Positions 6,863 through 14,642 of a stretch of DNA of 34,518 bases are shown in pieces. The stretch spans positions 1 through 34,518 of the forward strand of contig JALNZU010000032.1 in the NCBI GenBank assembly GCA_023229245.1, written 5' to 3'. Both the position numbers and the translations under genes were made by a program. Within the stretch, counting starts at the first letter, position 1, and every line of letters begins with the position of its first letter. The notes beneath the pieces were generated by a model, which was not told where the DNA came from, made no database searches, and saw nothing but the letters and a program-made list of their open reading frames with translations. This DNA is from Bacteroidales bacterium (GTDB lineage: Bacteria > Bacteroidota > Bacteroidia > Bacteroidales > F082).

Positions 6863-8870
6863 GTACTCACCACAAGAAGCTGCTAAGAAATGGACTAAGA
6901 TATCTACTTATGATAATAATATGCTTGCTGCTTGGCAGAAAGAATGTATGTCAAATAGAATGTTCTATGAAGGTGAACAATATTCGCCTGAAGAGAAAGA
7001 GATACTTGCTGCACGTGGACAATATGATATCGTAATTAATAAGATACGTAAAGCAATTAAAGGTATGGTAGGTCTTGTATCATCTTCTATACCTAAATAT
7101 AAGTTAGTTGCTATAGGTGATCATGATGATAAGAAAGCAGCATTAGGTAATAAGATACTTGACTGGTGCTGGGAGAACTCTGGTGGACTATACACATATG
7201 CTTCTGCTGTTAAATCAGCATTGATAGACAATATGTCATATCTACATGTTATCCTATCAAAAAACAATAGAGTAAAATTTGTTAAATTAGGGTTCGATGA
7301 AGTACTTGTAGATCCTCAATCAAGACATCCTCTATTCGATGATGCTGAAATGATTATAATAAGAAAGTATGTTCCTATTAGCTATGTTAAACAAGTGTAT
7401 GGCATTGATGATCTCGTATCTGAGATACCTAATTCATTCTATGCTGAACCTGTAGCGAACAGAGGAGATAATTTCTTGCATAAAGTATTTGATTCAACAA
7501 GACAGTATGTAAACTTGTACGAATGTTACTCAAAGACTATAGATGGTATAATGAAAGAAACTCTAATAGGGTATCAACATGCTTTTAAAGAGATGTTACC
7601 TCAACATATTACTGAGTATCCTATCATACCTATATATGTCGAAGGATATGATAATCCTTATAAACGTGGTGAAGTACATTTCTTAAAGACTATCCAGAAG
7701 TTTATTAATAAAACATATGGTGTAACTATACTAAATGCTCAACTTATGAGTAATCCTAAGATGATCTTTAGAAGTATTGACATACCACGTGGAAATATTG
7801 ATGAGTTCTTAGAGAATCTTAATACTCCTGGCTCAGCAACCATCTTAGAAGGTGAAGCTCAACCTCCATTTATTATCAATGGACAACCTCTTAACAACGC
7901 ATTCTTTAGTCTTTATGCTGATGCTAAACAAGAGTTTGAATGGTTGACTATACCTAACCAGATACTTGGGTATGGTGATATACAAAGAGAAGGGAAGAGT
8001 GATCTATTAGATATCAAAGAAGGTGCTATTGAATCACTCAAAGAGTTTATCATGGTAATGGAATTAGCATGCTCAAGGTTAGGTTTTGTCATGCTGCAAT
8101 ATGTTCAATCATATATCGATAAAGAAACTGTTATTAATATTACTGATAATGCTGGTAGAGTGGAATCAGTAACACTTAATAAGAAGGAGGGTTTAGATCC
8201 AGATAATGAAGAATCAGTTAGACAATGGATACAACAACAGGAACAACAAGAGGTACCTGATAGTGAAATTGAAGCTAAGCTTACACAAGCTATAGAAGAT
8301 GGTGAATATGTTAAAGAGTTAACATACATAATGAATGAAACAGACTTTACTAACTTTGATGTCAGAGTGGTTGCTGGCTCATACTCACCTACATATCAAA
8401 TGGCAATGCTTAGATTAATGATGGAATTAGCTCAAATAGGAGCTGTTGATCCAAGTGTAGTATTAGAACATGCCCCAGTAGAAGATCGTCAGAAATTGAT
8501 GCAACGTTTTGATACTATCAACCAACTTAATAGTGAACTCAATGATAGAGAAGAAGAAATTGCATTACTACATAAAGAACTTGAACGTGTGCAGATGCAA
8601 TTGTCTGATCAACGTGTTACTAATATCACAGATAAAGCTGATCTCAAGATGCAGAAATTACTTAATGATGCTAAGATTAAAACTATGAGATCCAAGTTCC
8701 AAGATCAACTCATGACTAAAGAGAAGATGATAGAACTTGAAAAGATTATTAACAATATGATTCTTGAAGCTAAACATGACATAATGAAACAAAGACTTAA
8801 AGCTGAACGTGTCATGATGGAACGTGAAGAATCAATAGAAGACAAAATGATAAGAACAATATTTGAATAG
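6849..8870 (+). CDS. portal protein
   Basis: This 673-residue protein is the likely dodecameric ring at the capsid vertex, through which DNA is packaged and released. The N-terminal region has the typical portal pattern: RMFYEGEQYSPEEKEILAAR, YDIVINKIRKAIKGMVGLV, then a domain with ALIDNMSYLHVIL and FDEVLVDPQSRH. Residues 280-390 include the long helical crown/wing-like segment ending in TIPNQILGYGD. The last 120 residues, from about 555, are a long charged coiled coil (INQLNSELNDREEEIALLHK onward), longer than in minimal portals, which may form an extended barrel inside the head. AGAGGG lies just upstream of the ATG. Position after terminase and before scaffold and capsid supports the call. 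It resembles podovirus (P22-type) portals in size. Confidence 0.85.
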   Translation: MEIIKYSPQEAAKKWTKISTYDNNMLAAWQKECMSNRMFYEGEQYSPEEKEILAARGQYDIVINKIRKAIKGMVGLVSSSIPKYKLVAIGDHDDKKAALGNKILDWCWENSGGLYTYASAVKSALIDNMSYLHVILSKNNRVKFVKLGFDEVLVDPQSRHPLFDDAEMIIIRKYVPISYVKQVYGIDDLVSEIPNSFYAEPVANRGDNFLHKVFDSTRQYVNLYECYSKTIDGIMKETLIGYQHAFKEMLPQHITEYPIIPIYVEGYDNPYKRGEVHFLKTIQKFINKTYGVTILNAQLMSNPKMIFRSIDIPRGNIDEFLENLNTPGSATILEGEAQPPFIINGQPLNNAFFSLYADAKQEFEWLTIPNQILGYGDIQREGKSDLLDIKEGAIESLKEFIMVMELACSRLGFVMLQYVQSYIDKETVINITDNAGRVESVTLNKKEGLDPDNEESVRQWIQQQEQQEVPDSEIEAKLTQAIEDGEYVKELTYIMNETDFTNFDVRVVAGSYSPTYQMAMLRLMMELAQIGAVDPSVVLEHAPVEDRQKLMQRFDTINQLNSELNDREEEIALLHKELERVQMQLSDQRVTNITDKADLKMQKLLNDAKIKTMRSKFQDQLMTKEKMIELEKIINNMILEAKHDIMKQRLKAERVMMEREESIEDKMIRTIFE

Positions 8871-8878
8871 GAGATATA

Positions 8879-9163
8879 ATGAATAATGTATATAAACTGT
8901 TTGCACTCATCATGGAAAACTTAGGGCAGGTAGCAGGGAAAATAGATGGGCTATACAGCTTGCAAAGCAATATTAATACTCTTGGTGGTCAGCTTTCAGA
9001 TTTTAAACAAGATATGGGAACTGCACTATCATCGATTAATGAGGCTCTTAATAATCTTGCAGACTTGCCTGATGCCGTTGTAAATATTAACACCGAACTT
9101 ACAACTATTGAAAACAGACTTGATGCACTTGAAGGTGGTGCAGAACCACCAATTGAATCATAA
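8879..9163 (+). CDS. small coiled-coil protein of the head module
   Basis: This protein has 94 residues with a TAGGAG site seven bases before the ATG. Most of it is a regular heptad pattern (IDGLYSLQSNINTLGGQLSD, ALSSINEALNNLADLP, INTELTTIENRLDALEGG), ending in a short disordered GGAEPPIES tail. It would form a parallel or trimeric coiled coil. There is no membrane segment. It lies between portal and the probable scaffold, in an uninterrupted run of head genes. A portal-associated, scaffold-helper or head-fibre-like role is possible; none is shown by sequence. Confidence 0.7.
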   Translation: MNNVYKLFALIMENLGQVAGKIDGLYSLQSNINTLGGQLSDFKQDMGTALSSINEALNNLADLPDAVVNINTELTTIENRLDALEGGAEPPIES

Positions 9164-9173
9164 TTATTAATAT

Positions 9174-9180
9174 GAAGGAG
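9174..9180 (+). promoter_or_regulatory. Shine-Dalgarno GAAGGAG deciding the scaffold start
   Basis: GAAGGAG lies one base before ATG 9182 and seven bases before ATG 9188. Normal spacing makes 9188 the probable start, so the scaffold protein would begin MIDLKNQRG rather than MRMIDLK. Confidence 0.7.
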
Positions 9181-9187
9181 AATGAGA

Positions 9188-9949
9188 ATGATAGACCTTA
9201 AGAACCAAAGAGGAGCAGATTTTAGAATAGGTGATGTAACTACATCACGAGCAAATTTTACAAGGGATGTACAAGAACAGATTGTAAGTAATTACTTAGA
9301 TCCGTTCGGATACAACCATCAAGGAAGAGCAAGAGAATTATATAGTAGTCGTGCGGGGAATGATAGACCACAAGATACTACTCAATCTAACAGTAATGCT
9401 GTAACTGTTAATCGCTCAGAACTTGAACGCCTACAAAACATGGAGAGACTGATTCAATCAGGTCAGTATAATCCAGGTGGAACGAGTCCGCAATCATATA
9501 ATGAACGAGTACAGCAAGCTCCTGCACAGGTAGCGGCACCACAAAGTGCAGTAGCAGATACAATCGACCAGAACGAAGACCCAATTGAAAAACTTATGCG
9601 TGAATTTAATCAATCTCAAAATCAAACACCTGCACCACAACCTGGTCAGGATCTTGGCTATCAGAATGAACAACCTTCGCAACCTCAAAAGTCAGGCTAT
9701 CAACAAGCCGTAGAGAAAGAAGCCCTGTTAAAAGGGTATAATCCTAATGAAGTAGCCGAATTCGTAAGGAGTATATCTCCAAGTGAGTTCGTCATGCTTT
9801 ATGAATCTTATAAACAAAGTAGTCAACAACCACAACAACCACCACAGCAGAGGAGACCTTCACCAAATATAGCTGAAGCACCATCTCCTTCTGCTGTGTC
9901 AACACACTATAACATGCCACGAGGGAGGCAACAACATCCCTTCTTTTAA
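9188..9949 (+). CDS. probable capsid scaffolding protein
   Basis: This 253-residue protein sits directly before the major capsid gene, the common place for a scaffold. It is hydrophilic and low-complexity: Gln-, Pro- and Ser-rich stretches (around NPGGTSPQSYNERVQQAPA and QQPQQPPQQRRPSPN), a short helical piece (SELERLQNMERLI), an acidic helix (DPIEKLMREFNQ) and another (PNEVAEFVRSISPSEFVMLY). The C-terminus ends in basic, Pro-rich MPRGRQQHPFF. Such disordered, charged proteins with short helices fit scaffolds, which often bind capsid subunits by a basic C-terminal end. No protease motif is seen. It could instead be an internal head protein. Confidence 0.55.
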   Translation: MIDLKNQRGADFRIGDVTTSRANFTRDVQEQIVSNYLDPFGYNHQGRARELYSSRAGNDRPQDTTQSNSNAVTVNRSELERLQNMERLIQSGQYNPGGTSPQSYNERVQQAPAQVAAPQSAVADTIDQNEDPIEKLMREFNQSQNQTPAPQPGQDLGYQNEQPSQPQKSGYQQAVEKEALLKGYNPNEVAEFVRSISPSEFVMLYESYKQSSQQPQQPPQQRRPSPNIAEAPSPSAVSTHYNMPRGRQQHPFF

Positions 9950-9971
9950 TAAATCATACAAGGAGATATAA

Positions 9972-11894
9972 ATGGCAAATAATAACATACATTGGAAAGG
10001 TGGGTCGTTTGATCAGAACTATCAAGCGAAGACATATAATCCCGCCTCATATTCAACTCAGCTCGTCTCAGGCGATCTGTTTAACGATACTATACAAGGT
10101 AAGTCAGACAAGTATCAAATAGATCTGTTAGGGTCTATGATGACTTGGAACGTCAGTGCTACCCCACTACTCACATTGCTATATAACATGGCAACAGAAA
10201 GTGCTCCGCCTCCTGTAATAACTTGGGCAGATGAGTACAAAGGTGAATCATGGTTCGATATTAAACTTGATAACGTACGCTTAATGGATACTCATGCAAC
10301 TGCATCTGATGGCACTACATTCGCTCTACCTGGTTCAGGATATGGCTCATCAGTAACAAAAAAGATGCACGCTGTAACAAGCTCTGACTATGTAGGTGGA
10401 CGTTTTGAGTTTAAAGCAGGAGTACTTAGTAATAACAATGTTGTTCTTGCTGAGGTTGATAATGCTGAACTTATTAACGTTGCAGTAAAAGATAGTGATG
10501 GATATTACAAGATAATCATTCCTGAATCAACAAGTTATCAAGGTAAAGCATACGAGATATATAATTCTATTCGTCAATATGTAATGAATCTCGGATATAC
10601 TAATGCAGTAGAAACTGCAACACTCTTTACTTTTGATGCTTCATCTACTTCAAGTCCTGTGTATTTTGCATGGGATGAAGTTCACTTTGCTAAAATAGAA
10701 AAGAAATCAGTTGAAACAGCATCATTCCACGAAGTACTTATGAGACTTGAAAAGGTTGATTATGCTACAATTGACAATGTTGCATCTGTTGTCTTAACAT
10801 TAAACCCTGCTATGAGTAACGAGTCATTATCAAGCTATACTCACATGCTAACCTTTATTGCTGACGATGATCAAGTGTTACAAGAAGAATCTGATACTGC
10901 AGATGAAGTTACTGCAGGGGGAGCGTTTGGTGGCATGATATCACGTCCATCTCGTATGATGCAGATTGGACAGAATACTGTGGCGCCACAAGGTATTCCT
11001 GAAGGTGATATCTTTAGACCAAGTGGAAACATTACAACAAGTCGTGAATCACGTCATAATCTATCTCAAATCTTTGCAAGTCCTAAGTATGGTATCACTG
11101 GTACTCATGCTGCATCTAAGTTTAGATTCGGAGATGATTTCGCTAATACACGTGCATTCTATCTTGAAGAGTATAAGAAAAGTAAAGTAGCTGCATACTT
11201 AACTGGTGTTAAAGGTGAAACATTTGCTGTTAATAATCTTAACACAATAGCAAGTAATCAACCTGTACGTACACTTGGTGGTATGCTTGACTATGCTTTA
11301 TTCCCTATTACATACATGAAGAAACCATTTGAGAACTTGAGAAATAGAAGTGGGTTTGATGATGACGTATCATCTGTTAAGGTAGCATTAAAGCTTGGTG
11401 ATTGGTTCGATAGTTTAGCAGATTCTCTATTTGCATTTAGAAGCAATGGATCAGAGAACTTAACTCTATTAGCATCACGTAAGTTTCTTGGTAAGCTTGA
11501 TCTCTATGTTAGATCAGTAATGAATGATCCATTTCTTGGTGGTAGAGTAATGATACAAAAACCATCTCAGATTACATATGGTCTTGAGATATATACTTTC
11601 CAAACATCCAAAGGACATAAGATAACATTTGTCCATGAACCTGCATTAGATTATATGGTACAGTTCCCTGTAGCATATCATATCTTTGGTAGAGGTCATG
11701 TAGATGCTAAAGATATACTCTTGTCAATTGATACTGCAAACATTAAACAAGTAATCTGTCGTCCAGATAAGCTTGAAGGTGGTATCCAAGATATTGGTCA
11801 AGACGCATTCCTTGAAGCTATGAGAGGCGAATCATCTTTCTTGCTTCGTAACCCTAAGAATCACGCTGTAGTCTGGGCACCAGATGAGGCTTAA
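9972..11894 (+). CDS. major capsid protein
   Basis: This 640-residue protein is the best capsid candidate. It follows portal and scaffold, has one of the best ribosome sites in the window (AAGGAGATATAAATG) and is followed by a hairpin, as strongly expressed capsid genes often are. The N-terminus resembles an N-arm, then TPLLTLLYNMATESAPPPVITWADE, the TPxLTLL...P.v.W start of many HK97-fold capsid proteins. Later segments (YAFWEVH-like FAWDEVHFAKIE, QIFASPKYGITGTH, KFLGKLDLYVRSVMNDPFLG-like stretches and the C-terminal DIGQDAFLEAMRGESSFLLR) look like P-domain helix and A-domain. It is longer than a minimal HK97 capsid (about 300-450 residues), which suggests an insertion domain, probably around residues 95-230. 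No separate protease gene is seen nearby. Confidence 0.85.
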   Translation: MANNNIHWKGGSFDQNYQAKTYNPASYSTQLVSGDLFNDTIQGKSDKYQIDLLGSMMTWNVSATPLLTLLYNMATESAPPPVITWADEYKGESWFDIKLDNVRLMDTHATASDGTTFALPGSGYGSSVTKKMHAVTSSDYVGGRFEFKAGVLSNNNVVLAEVDNAELINVAVKDSDGYYKIIIPESTSYQGKAYEIYNSIRQYVMNLGYTNAVETATLFTFDASSTSSPVYFAWDEVHFAKIEKKSVETASFHEVLMRLEKVDYATIDNVASVVLTLNPAMSNESLSSYTHMLTFIADDDQVLQEESDTADEVTAGGAFGGMISRPSRMMQIGQNTVAPQGIPEGDIFRPSGNITTSRESRHNLSQIFASPKYGITGTHAASKFRFGDDFANTRAFYLEEYKKSKVAAYLTGVKGETFAVNNLNTIASNQPVRTLGGMLDYALFPITYMKKPFENLRNRSGFDDDVSSVKVALKLGDWFDSLADSLFAFRSNGSENLTLLASRKFLGKLDLYVRSVMNDPFLGGRVMIQKPSQITYGLEIYTFQTSKGHKITFVHEPALDYMVQFPVAYHIFGRGHVDAKDILLSIDTANIKQVICRPDKLEGGIQDIGQDAFLEAMRGESSFLLRNPKNHAVVWAPDEA

Positions 11895-11906
11895 CCCAAC
11901 AACTCA

Positions 11907-11930
11907 GAGGGGCGTAAGCCCCTCATCTTT
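11907..11930 (+). terminator. hairpin after the capsid gene
   Basis: GAGGGGC and GCCCCTC form a perfect 7-bp GC-rich stem closed by a GTAA tetraloop, followed by ATCTTT. It begins 13 bases after the capsid stop and ends just before the AAGGAGG of the next gene. It could act as a weak intrinsic terminator that lowers downstream transcription, or as an mRNA 3' stabiliser. The U-tract is short. Confidence 0.6.
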
Positions 11931-11941
11931 AAGGAGGAACA

Positions 11942-12304
11942 ATGATTAAAGAACCATTAACATTCTATCTAACAGCACCAGAAGTATCACGATATGATTT
12001 AAGCTTGCCTAATGGTAAGAGACTTATATTCAATCAATCTACTCAGTATAAAACAGAAGATAAAGAAGAGCAAGACTTTCTATCTCAACAGAAGTATATT
12101 GGTGTAAAGAGAATGAATGATAAAGAGTTTAGACAATGGGCAACATTACAATTTGATTCAATCCCTACCATATACAATAGAAGTATTCAATCAAAAGAGG
12201 ATATAGAAGAACATCTCTGGACCTCAGAATCAGAAGACTATGCTATTAACAAGTTAAAGGAATCAGGATATACTGTATTCAAAAGGAACTACAAAAAGAA
12301 ATGA
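11942..12304 (+). CDS. small protein after the capsid gene, possible head-completion
   Basis: This 120-residue protein starts at an ATG after AAGGAGGAAC. The first half has beta-like segments (LTFYLTAPEVSRYDLSLPNG, RLIFNQSTQYKTEDKEEQDF) of the kind found in small head or tail proteins (a gene-product that lists a fragment F..g.Y.T.D..e..fL), with a helical C-terminus (EDYAINKLKESGYTVFKRNY) that is basic. It is immediately downstream of the capsid gene and overlaps the next gene by ATGA. A head-completion or decoration role is suggested by place only. Confidence 0.7.
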   Translation: MIKEPLTFYLTAPEVSRYDLSLPNGKRLIFNQSTQYKTEDKEEQDFLSQQKYIGVKRMNDKEFRQWATLQFDSIPTIYNRSIQSKEDIEEHLWTSESEDYAINKLKESGYTVFKRNYKKK

Positions 12305-12900
12305 GAGCATATATCTCGTTAGTATATAATAATGAAATCAATAGATTACACAGCTTCCAATTACGTGAAGGAGTAGAAGATCTCGAGGCAAATCTCATAG
12401 ACGCTCAAAATAACGTCATAGAGACACGAACACTTAGTGAGGAGGGTTTAGATATACTTAACAGATTATACCCTTGTATTCTTGATATTTCAGCCTCTAA
12501 AAGGTATGTTGAGCCATGTAATGTATTAAACATTACTACAAGAGGTACAGCTATGTTATTTTCTAAGTCGTTCGTGGTAGGTGAGATACCAGAAGGAACT
12601 CCACGTGTACTTAGTTCATGCTGGGAACCTATTATATCTGATGGGAGATTGTCAACTATTGTTTCAATGCACAATATTGTGAGAACTACAGAAGAAGATG
12701 TTGTGCTGTATGTGAAACTAACATTAGATAATTATGTAGACCCTTTTATTTATAAGTTTAACGTTGAACAAGATAGGTTTAATTTCTTATTAACATCTGT
12801 AGGAATAGCATCTAAATTCGCTAAGTTAGACTTCTACTGTGATAAGATGATAGAGATACATGAATCAGTATTCCATACAATTAAAGAAGGTGTAATATGA
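12301..12900 (+). CDS. hypothetical protein of the connector region
   Basis: This 199-residue protein overlaps the preceding gene and the following gene by four bases each (ATGA at both ends), indicating translational coupling and fixed stoichiometry. It has mixed alpha and beta content with several strand-like runs (AMLFSKSFVVGEIP, VVLYVKLTLDNYVDPFIYKF) and no membrane segment or enzyme motif. Its place, second after the capsid gene, is where podoviruses keep head-closure or adaptor proteins. I do not recognise a family. Confidence 0.7.
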   Translation: MRAYISLVYNNEINRLHSFQLREGVEDLEANLIDAQNNVIETRTLSEEGLDILNRLYPCILDISASKRYVEPCNVLNITTRGTAMLFSKSFVVGEIPEGTPRVLSSCWEPIISDGRLSTIVSMHNIVRTTEEDVVLYVKLTLDNYVDPFIYKFNVEQDRFNFLLTSVGIASKFAKLDFYCDKMIEIHESVFHTIKEGVI

Positions 12901-13589
12901 CTATTGATGATTTGATTCAAGAGTTTCCTGTACTTGAAGAATATTCTAATCCAAAGAAACTTGAAATGATAAACGAAGCATACTGGTATGTTGCTAATAA
13001 ACTTGTACTGTATCCTATTGTTGTATCACTAAAATTTAATGAACTTGTATCTATTAATCTTCTTAACACAGAGTTTGTATCAGAAGATGTTGAATATGTT
13101 ACAGAGAGAGATGACCAGAGGTATGAATTAAAATCTATTATGTTTAAGGAAATAACAGCAGTACATAGTGCAGAACATTGGGATACTCATCCTGTCCATT
13201 TTAGAAATAGTGAAGATGTAATAAAAACAATAAATTATTTAATAAAGTTACAAGAACCAACAGGAAAGAGTTATTTAGATGGTGAAGTCGTATATGCAGA
13301 GGGTATTATTAATGTACTTGGTTATGCTTATCCATATCTTTGTACAAGTGGGAATTATAATTTTAAAGAGTATAATGAAATTAAAGAGAAACATTTTACT
13401 CCAGGATTAGTATATCCTCTTATTGCTATGATGCATGCAATCCATTATCGTAATAGATTAGAACCTAATATGGAATCAATGTATGAGTCATTAGCAATTA
13501 AGTATATTAAACTATATAATGATAACGTGAATAAGCCTAAGCTGAGTTTATTCACAAGTTTAAAGTCAGGAGCTACATATGAACTTTAG
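12897..13589 (+). CDS. possible head-tail adaptor protein
   Basis: This 230-residue protein begins MTIDDLIQEFPVLEEY and contains helical segments (LEMINEAYWYVANKLVLYPI, LVYPLIAMMHAIHYRNRLEP, MYESLAIKYIKLYNDNV). It resembles small helical adaptor proteins that bind below the portal in short-tailed phages, in size and helix content. It overlaps both neighbours. There is no sequence signature that fixes this, so the adaptor idea rests on gene order and helix content. Confidence 0.5.
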   Translation: MTIDDLIQEFPVLEEYSNPKKLEMINEAYWYVANKLVLYPIVVSLKFNELVSINLLNTEFVSEDVEYVTERDDQRYELKSIMFKEITAVHSAEHWDTHPVHFRNSEDVIKTINYLIKLQEPTGKSYLDGEVVYAEGIINVLGYAYPYLCTSGNYNFKEYNEIKEKHFTPGLVYPLIAMMHAIHYRNRLEPNMESMYESLAIKYIKLYNDNVNKPKLSLFTSLKSGATYEL

Positions 13590-14178
13590 TTCTGTTAGTT
13601 TATACAATCAGTATGAAGAAGAATTACGTTTAGCATTGCCTAAATATTGCTATAGAGGCTACACTACATCATGGTTTAACATTGAGACACCCTGTATCTT
13701 TATAGGCAAAGCATTAACCATATTTGAGCTTAATACAGATAGTCAAGAACATCTATTTGAATCAGATGTTGAACAAGTAATAAACTTTGATGATGAAATC
13801 AATTGGCAAGCATTCATTGGAGTCCCTCTGATTAATATACAGATAGATCTTCAAGAGAAGATTAACACTGAGTATGAAAGTGCTGAGAGTTACTTTAGTG
13901 ATAAAAAAAGCTTGACATTAATAGATAAATTTCCTATATTAACTCCAGGAGTATATAAGATGAATGTTATTAAAGATCTAAAAGAACATGAACCAACTAA
14001 GCTAATGAAGAGTATATCTCAGTTATTATACTTATTAGCATTACAAGATGTTAGTTCAGTATATTCATTGATAGAAGCTATCAGCGTAGAAGCTAATAAC
14101 TTATTAGCTGAGTCAAGACAGATAACTCCTCGTTTCGATATAAGACATAATCATAAGATAAAGGCATTTCAATTATGA
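13579..14178 (+). CDS. hypothetical protein of the connector region
   Basis: This 199-residue protein starts at an ATG preceded by AGGAG at a normal distance, overlapping the previous gene by 11 bases and the next by four. The N-terminal half mixes strands and turns (ETPCIFIGKALTIFELNTD); the C-terminal half is helical (TKLMKSISQLLYLLALQDV, VYSLIEAISVEANNLLAESR). It has no membrane segment or catalytic signature. Its neighbours and coupling suggest a small connector, neck or tail-completion subunit. I cannot name the family. Confidence 0.65.
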   Translation: MNFSSVSLYNQYEEELRLALPKYCYRGYTTSWFNIETPCIFIGKALTIFELNTDSQEHLFESDVEQVINFDDEINWQAFIGVPLINIQIDLQEKINTEYESAESYFSDKKSLTLIDKFPILTPGVYKMNVIKDLKEHEPTKLMKSISQLLYLLALQDVSSVYSLIEAISVEANNLLAESRQITPRFDIRHNHKIKAFQL

Positions 14179-14642
14179 GCACTATACATCAGTATCGTCA
14201 ATTACCATATTCACCTGTATATGCACTACCGTTAGTACAAGACTTATTAGTAAAGATGAATAGATGTAAATATATTGAATCTCCAGTATGTACCACTTTA
14301 AGCGTATTAACTCTTAATGTACCATATCTCTTAACTAATCAGAAATACTATGCTTGGCAGAATGAAGATATAAAGATTGAGAATGGTAAATTAATCTGTG
14401 ATAAACAGGTTCAGTATGGACATATAACAAGTAAACAAGAAGAAGGTATTGCTCCTGCGTGGACACAAGATAATCACGTATTAGATATACTTAATTACTC
14501 ATTCTATATAATGGATAAGAACCCAAGTATATCTCATGCGTGTCTTCAAGCATTAGCATTACTCTCAAGAATATACAAAGAAGATGGTGCCCCTGATACA
14601 ATGGCACCAAGAGATAAGAGGATTAAGCCATATGTTATATAA
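14175..14642 (+). CDS. hypothetical protein preceding the nozzle-like gene
   Basis: This 155-residue protein overlaps the previous gene (ATGA) and the following one by 11 bases. It has strands in the centre (LSVLTLNVPYLL) and a helical C-terminal part (LDILNYSFYIMD, ACLQALALLSRIYKE). There is no recognised motif. It is one of five short proteins in a row (11942-14642), the typical place and number for ring, adaptor and collar proteins joining head and short tail. Role inferred by position only. Confidence 0.65.
   Translation: MSTIHQYRQLPYSPVYALPLVQDLLVKMNRCKYIESPVCTTLSVLTLNVPYLLTNQKYYAWQNEDIKIENGKLICDKQVQYGHITSKQEEGIAPAWTQDNHVLDILNYSFYIMDKNPSISHACLQALALLSRIYKEDGAPDTMAPRDKRIKPYVI
14617..14622 (+). 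promoter_or_regulatory. Shine-Dalgarno AGAGGA deciding the nozzle start
   Basis: AGAGGA lies nine bases before ATG 14632. The alternative in-frame ATG at 14584 has only a weak AAAGAAG before it and would lengthen the overlap with the previous gene to 59 bases. I therefore start the protein at MLYKNSPIGEL. Confidence 0.6.

Noticed and set aside
14584..14631. Earlier start for the nozzle-like protein
   Set aside because: Weak ribosome site and 59-base overlap; 14632 has AGAGGA at good spacing.
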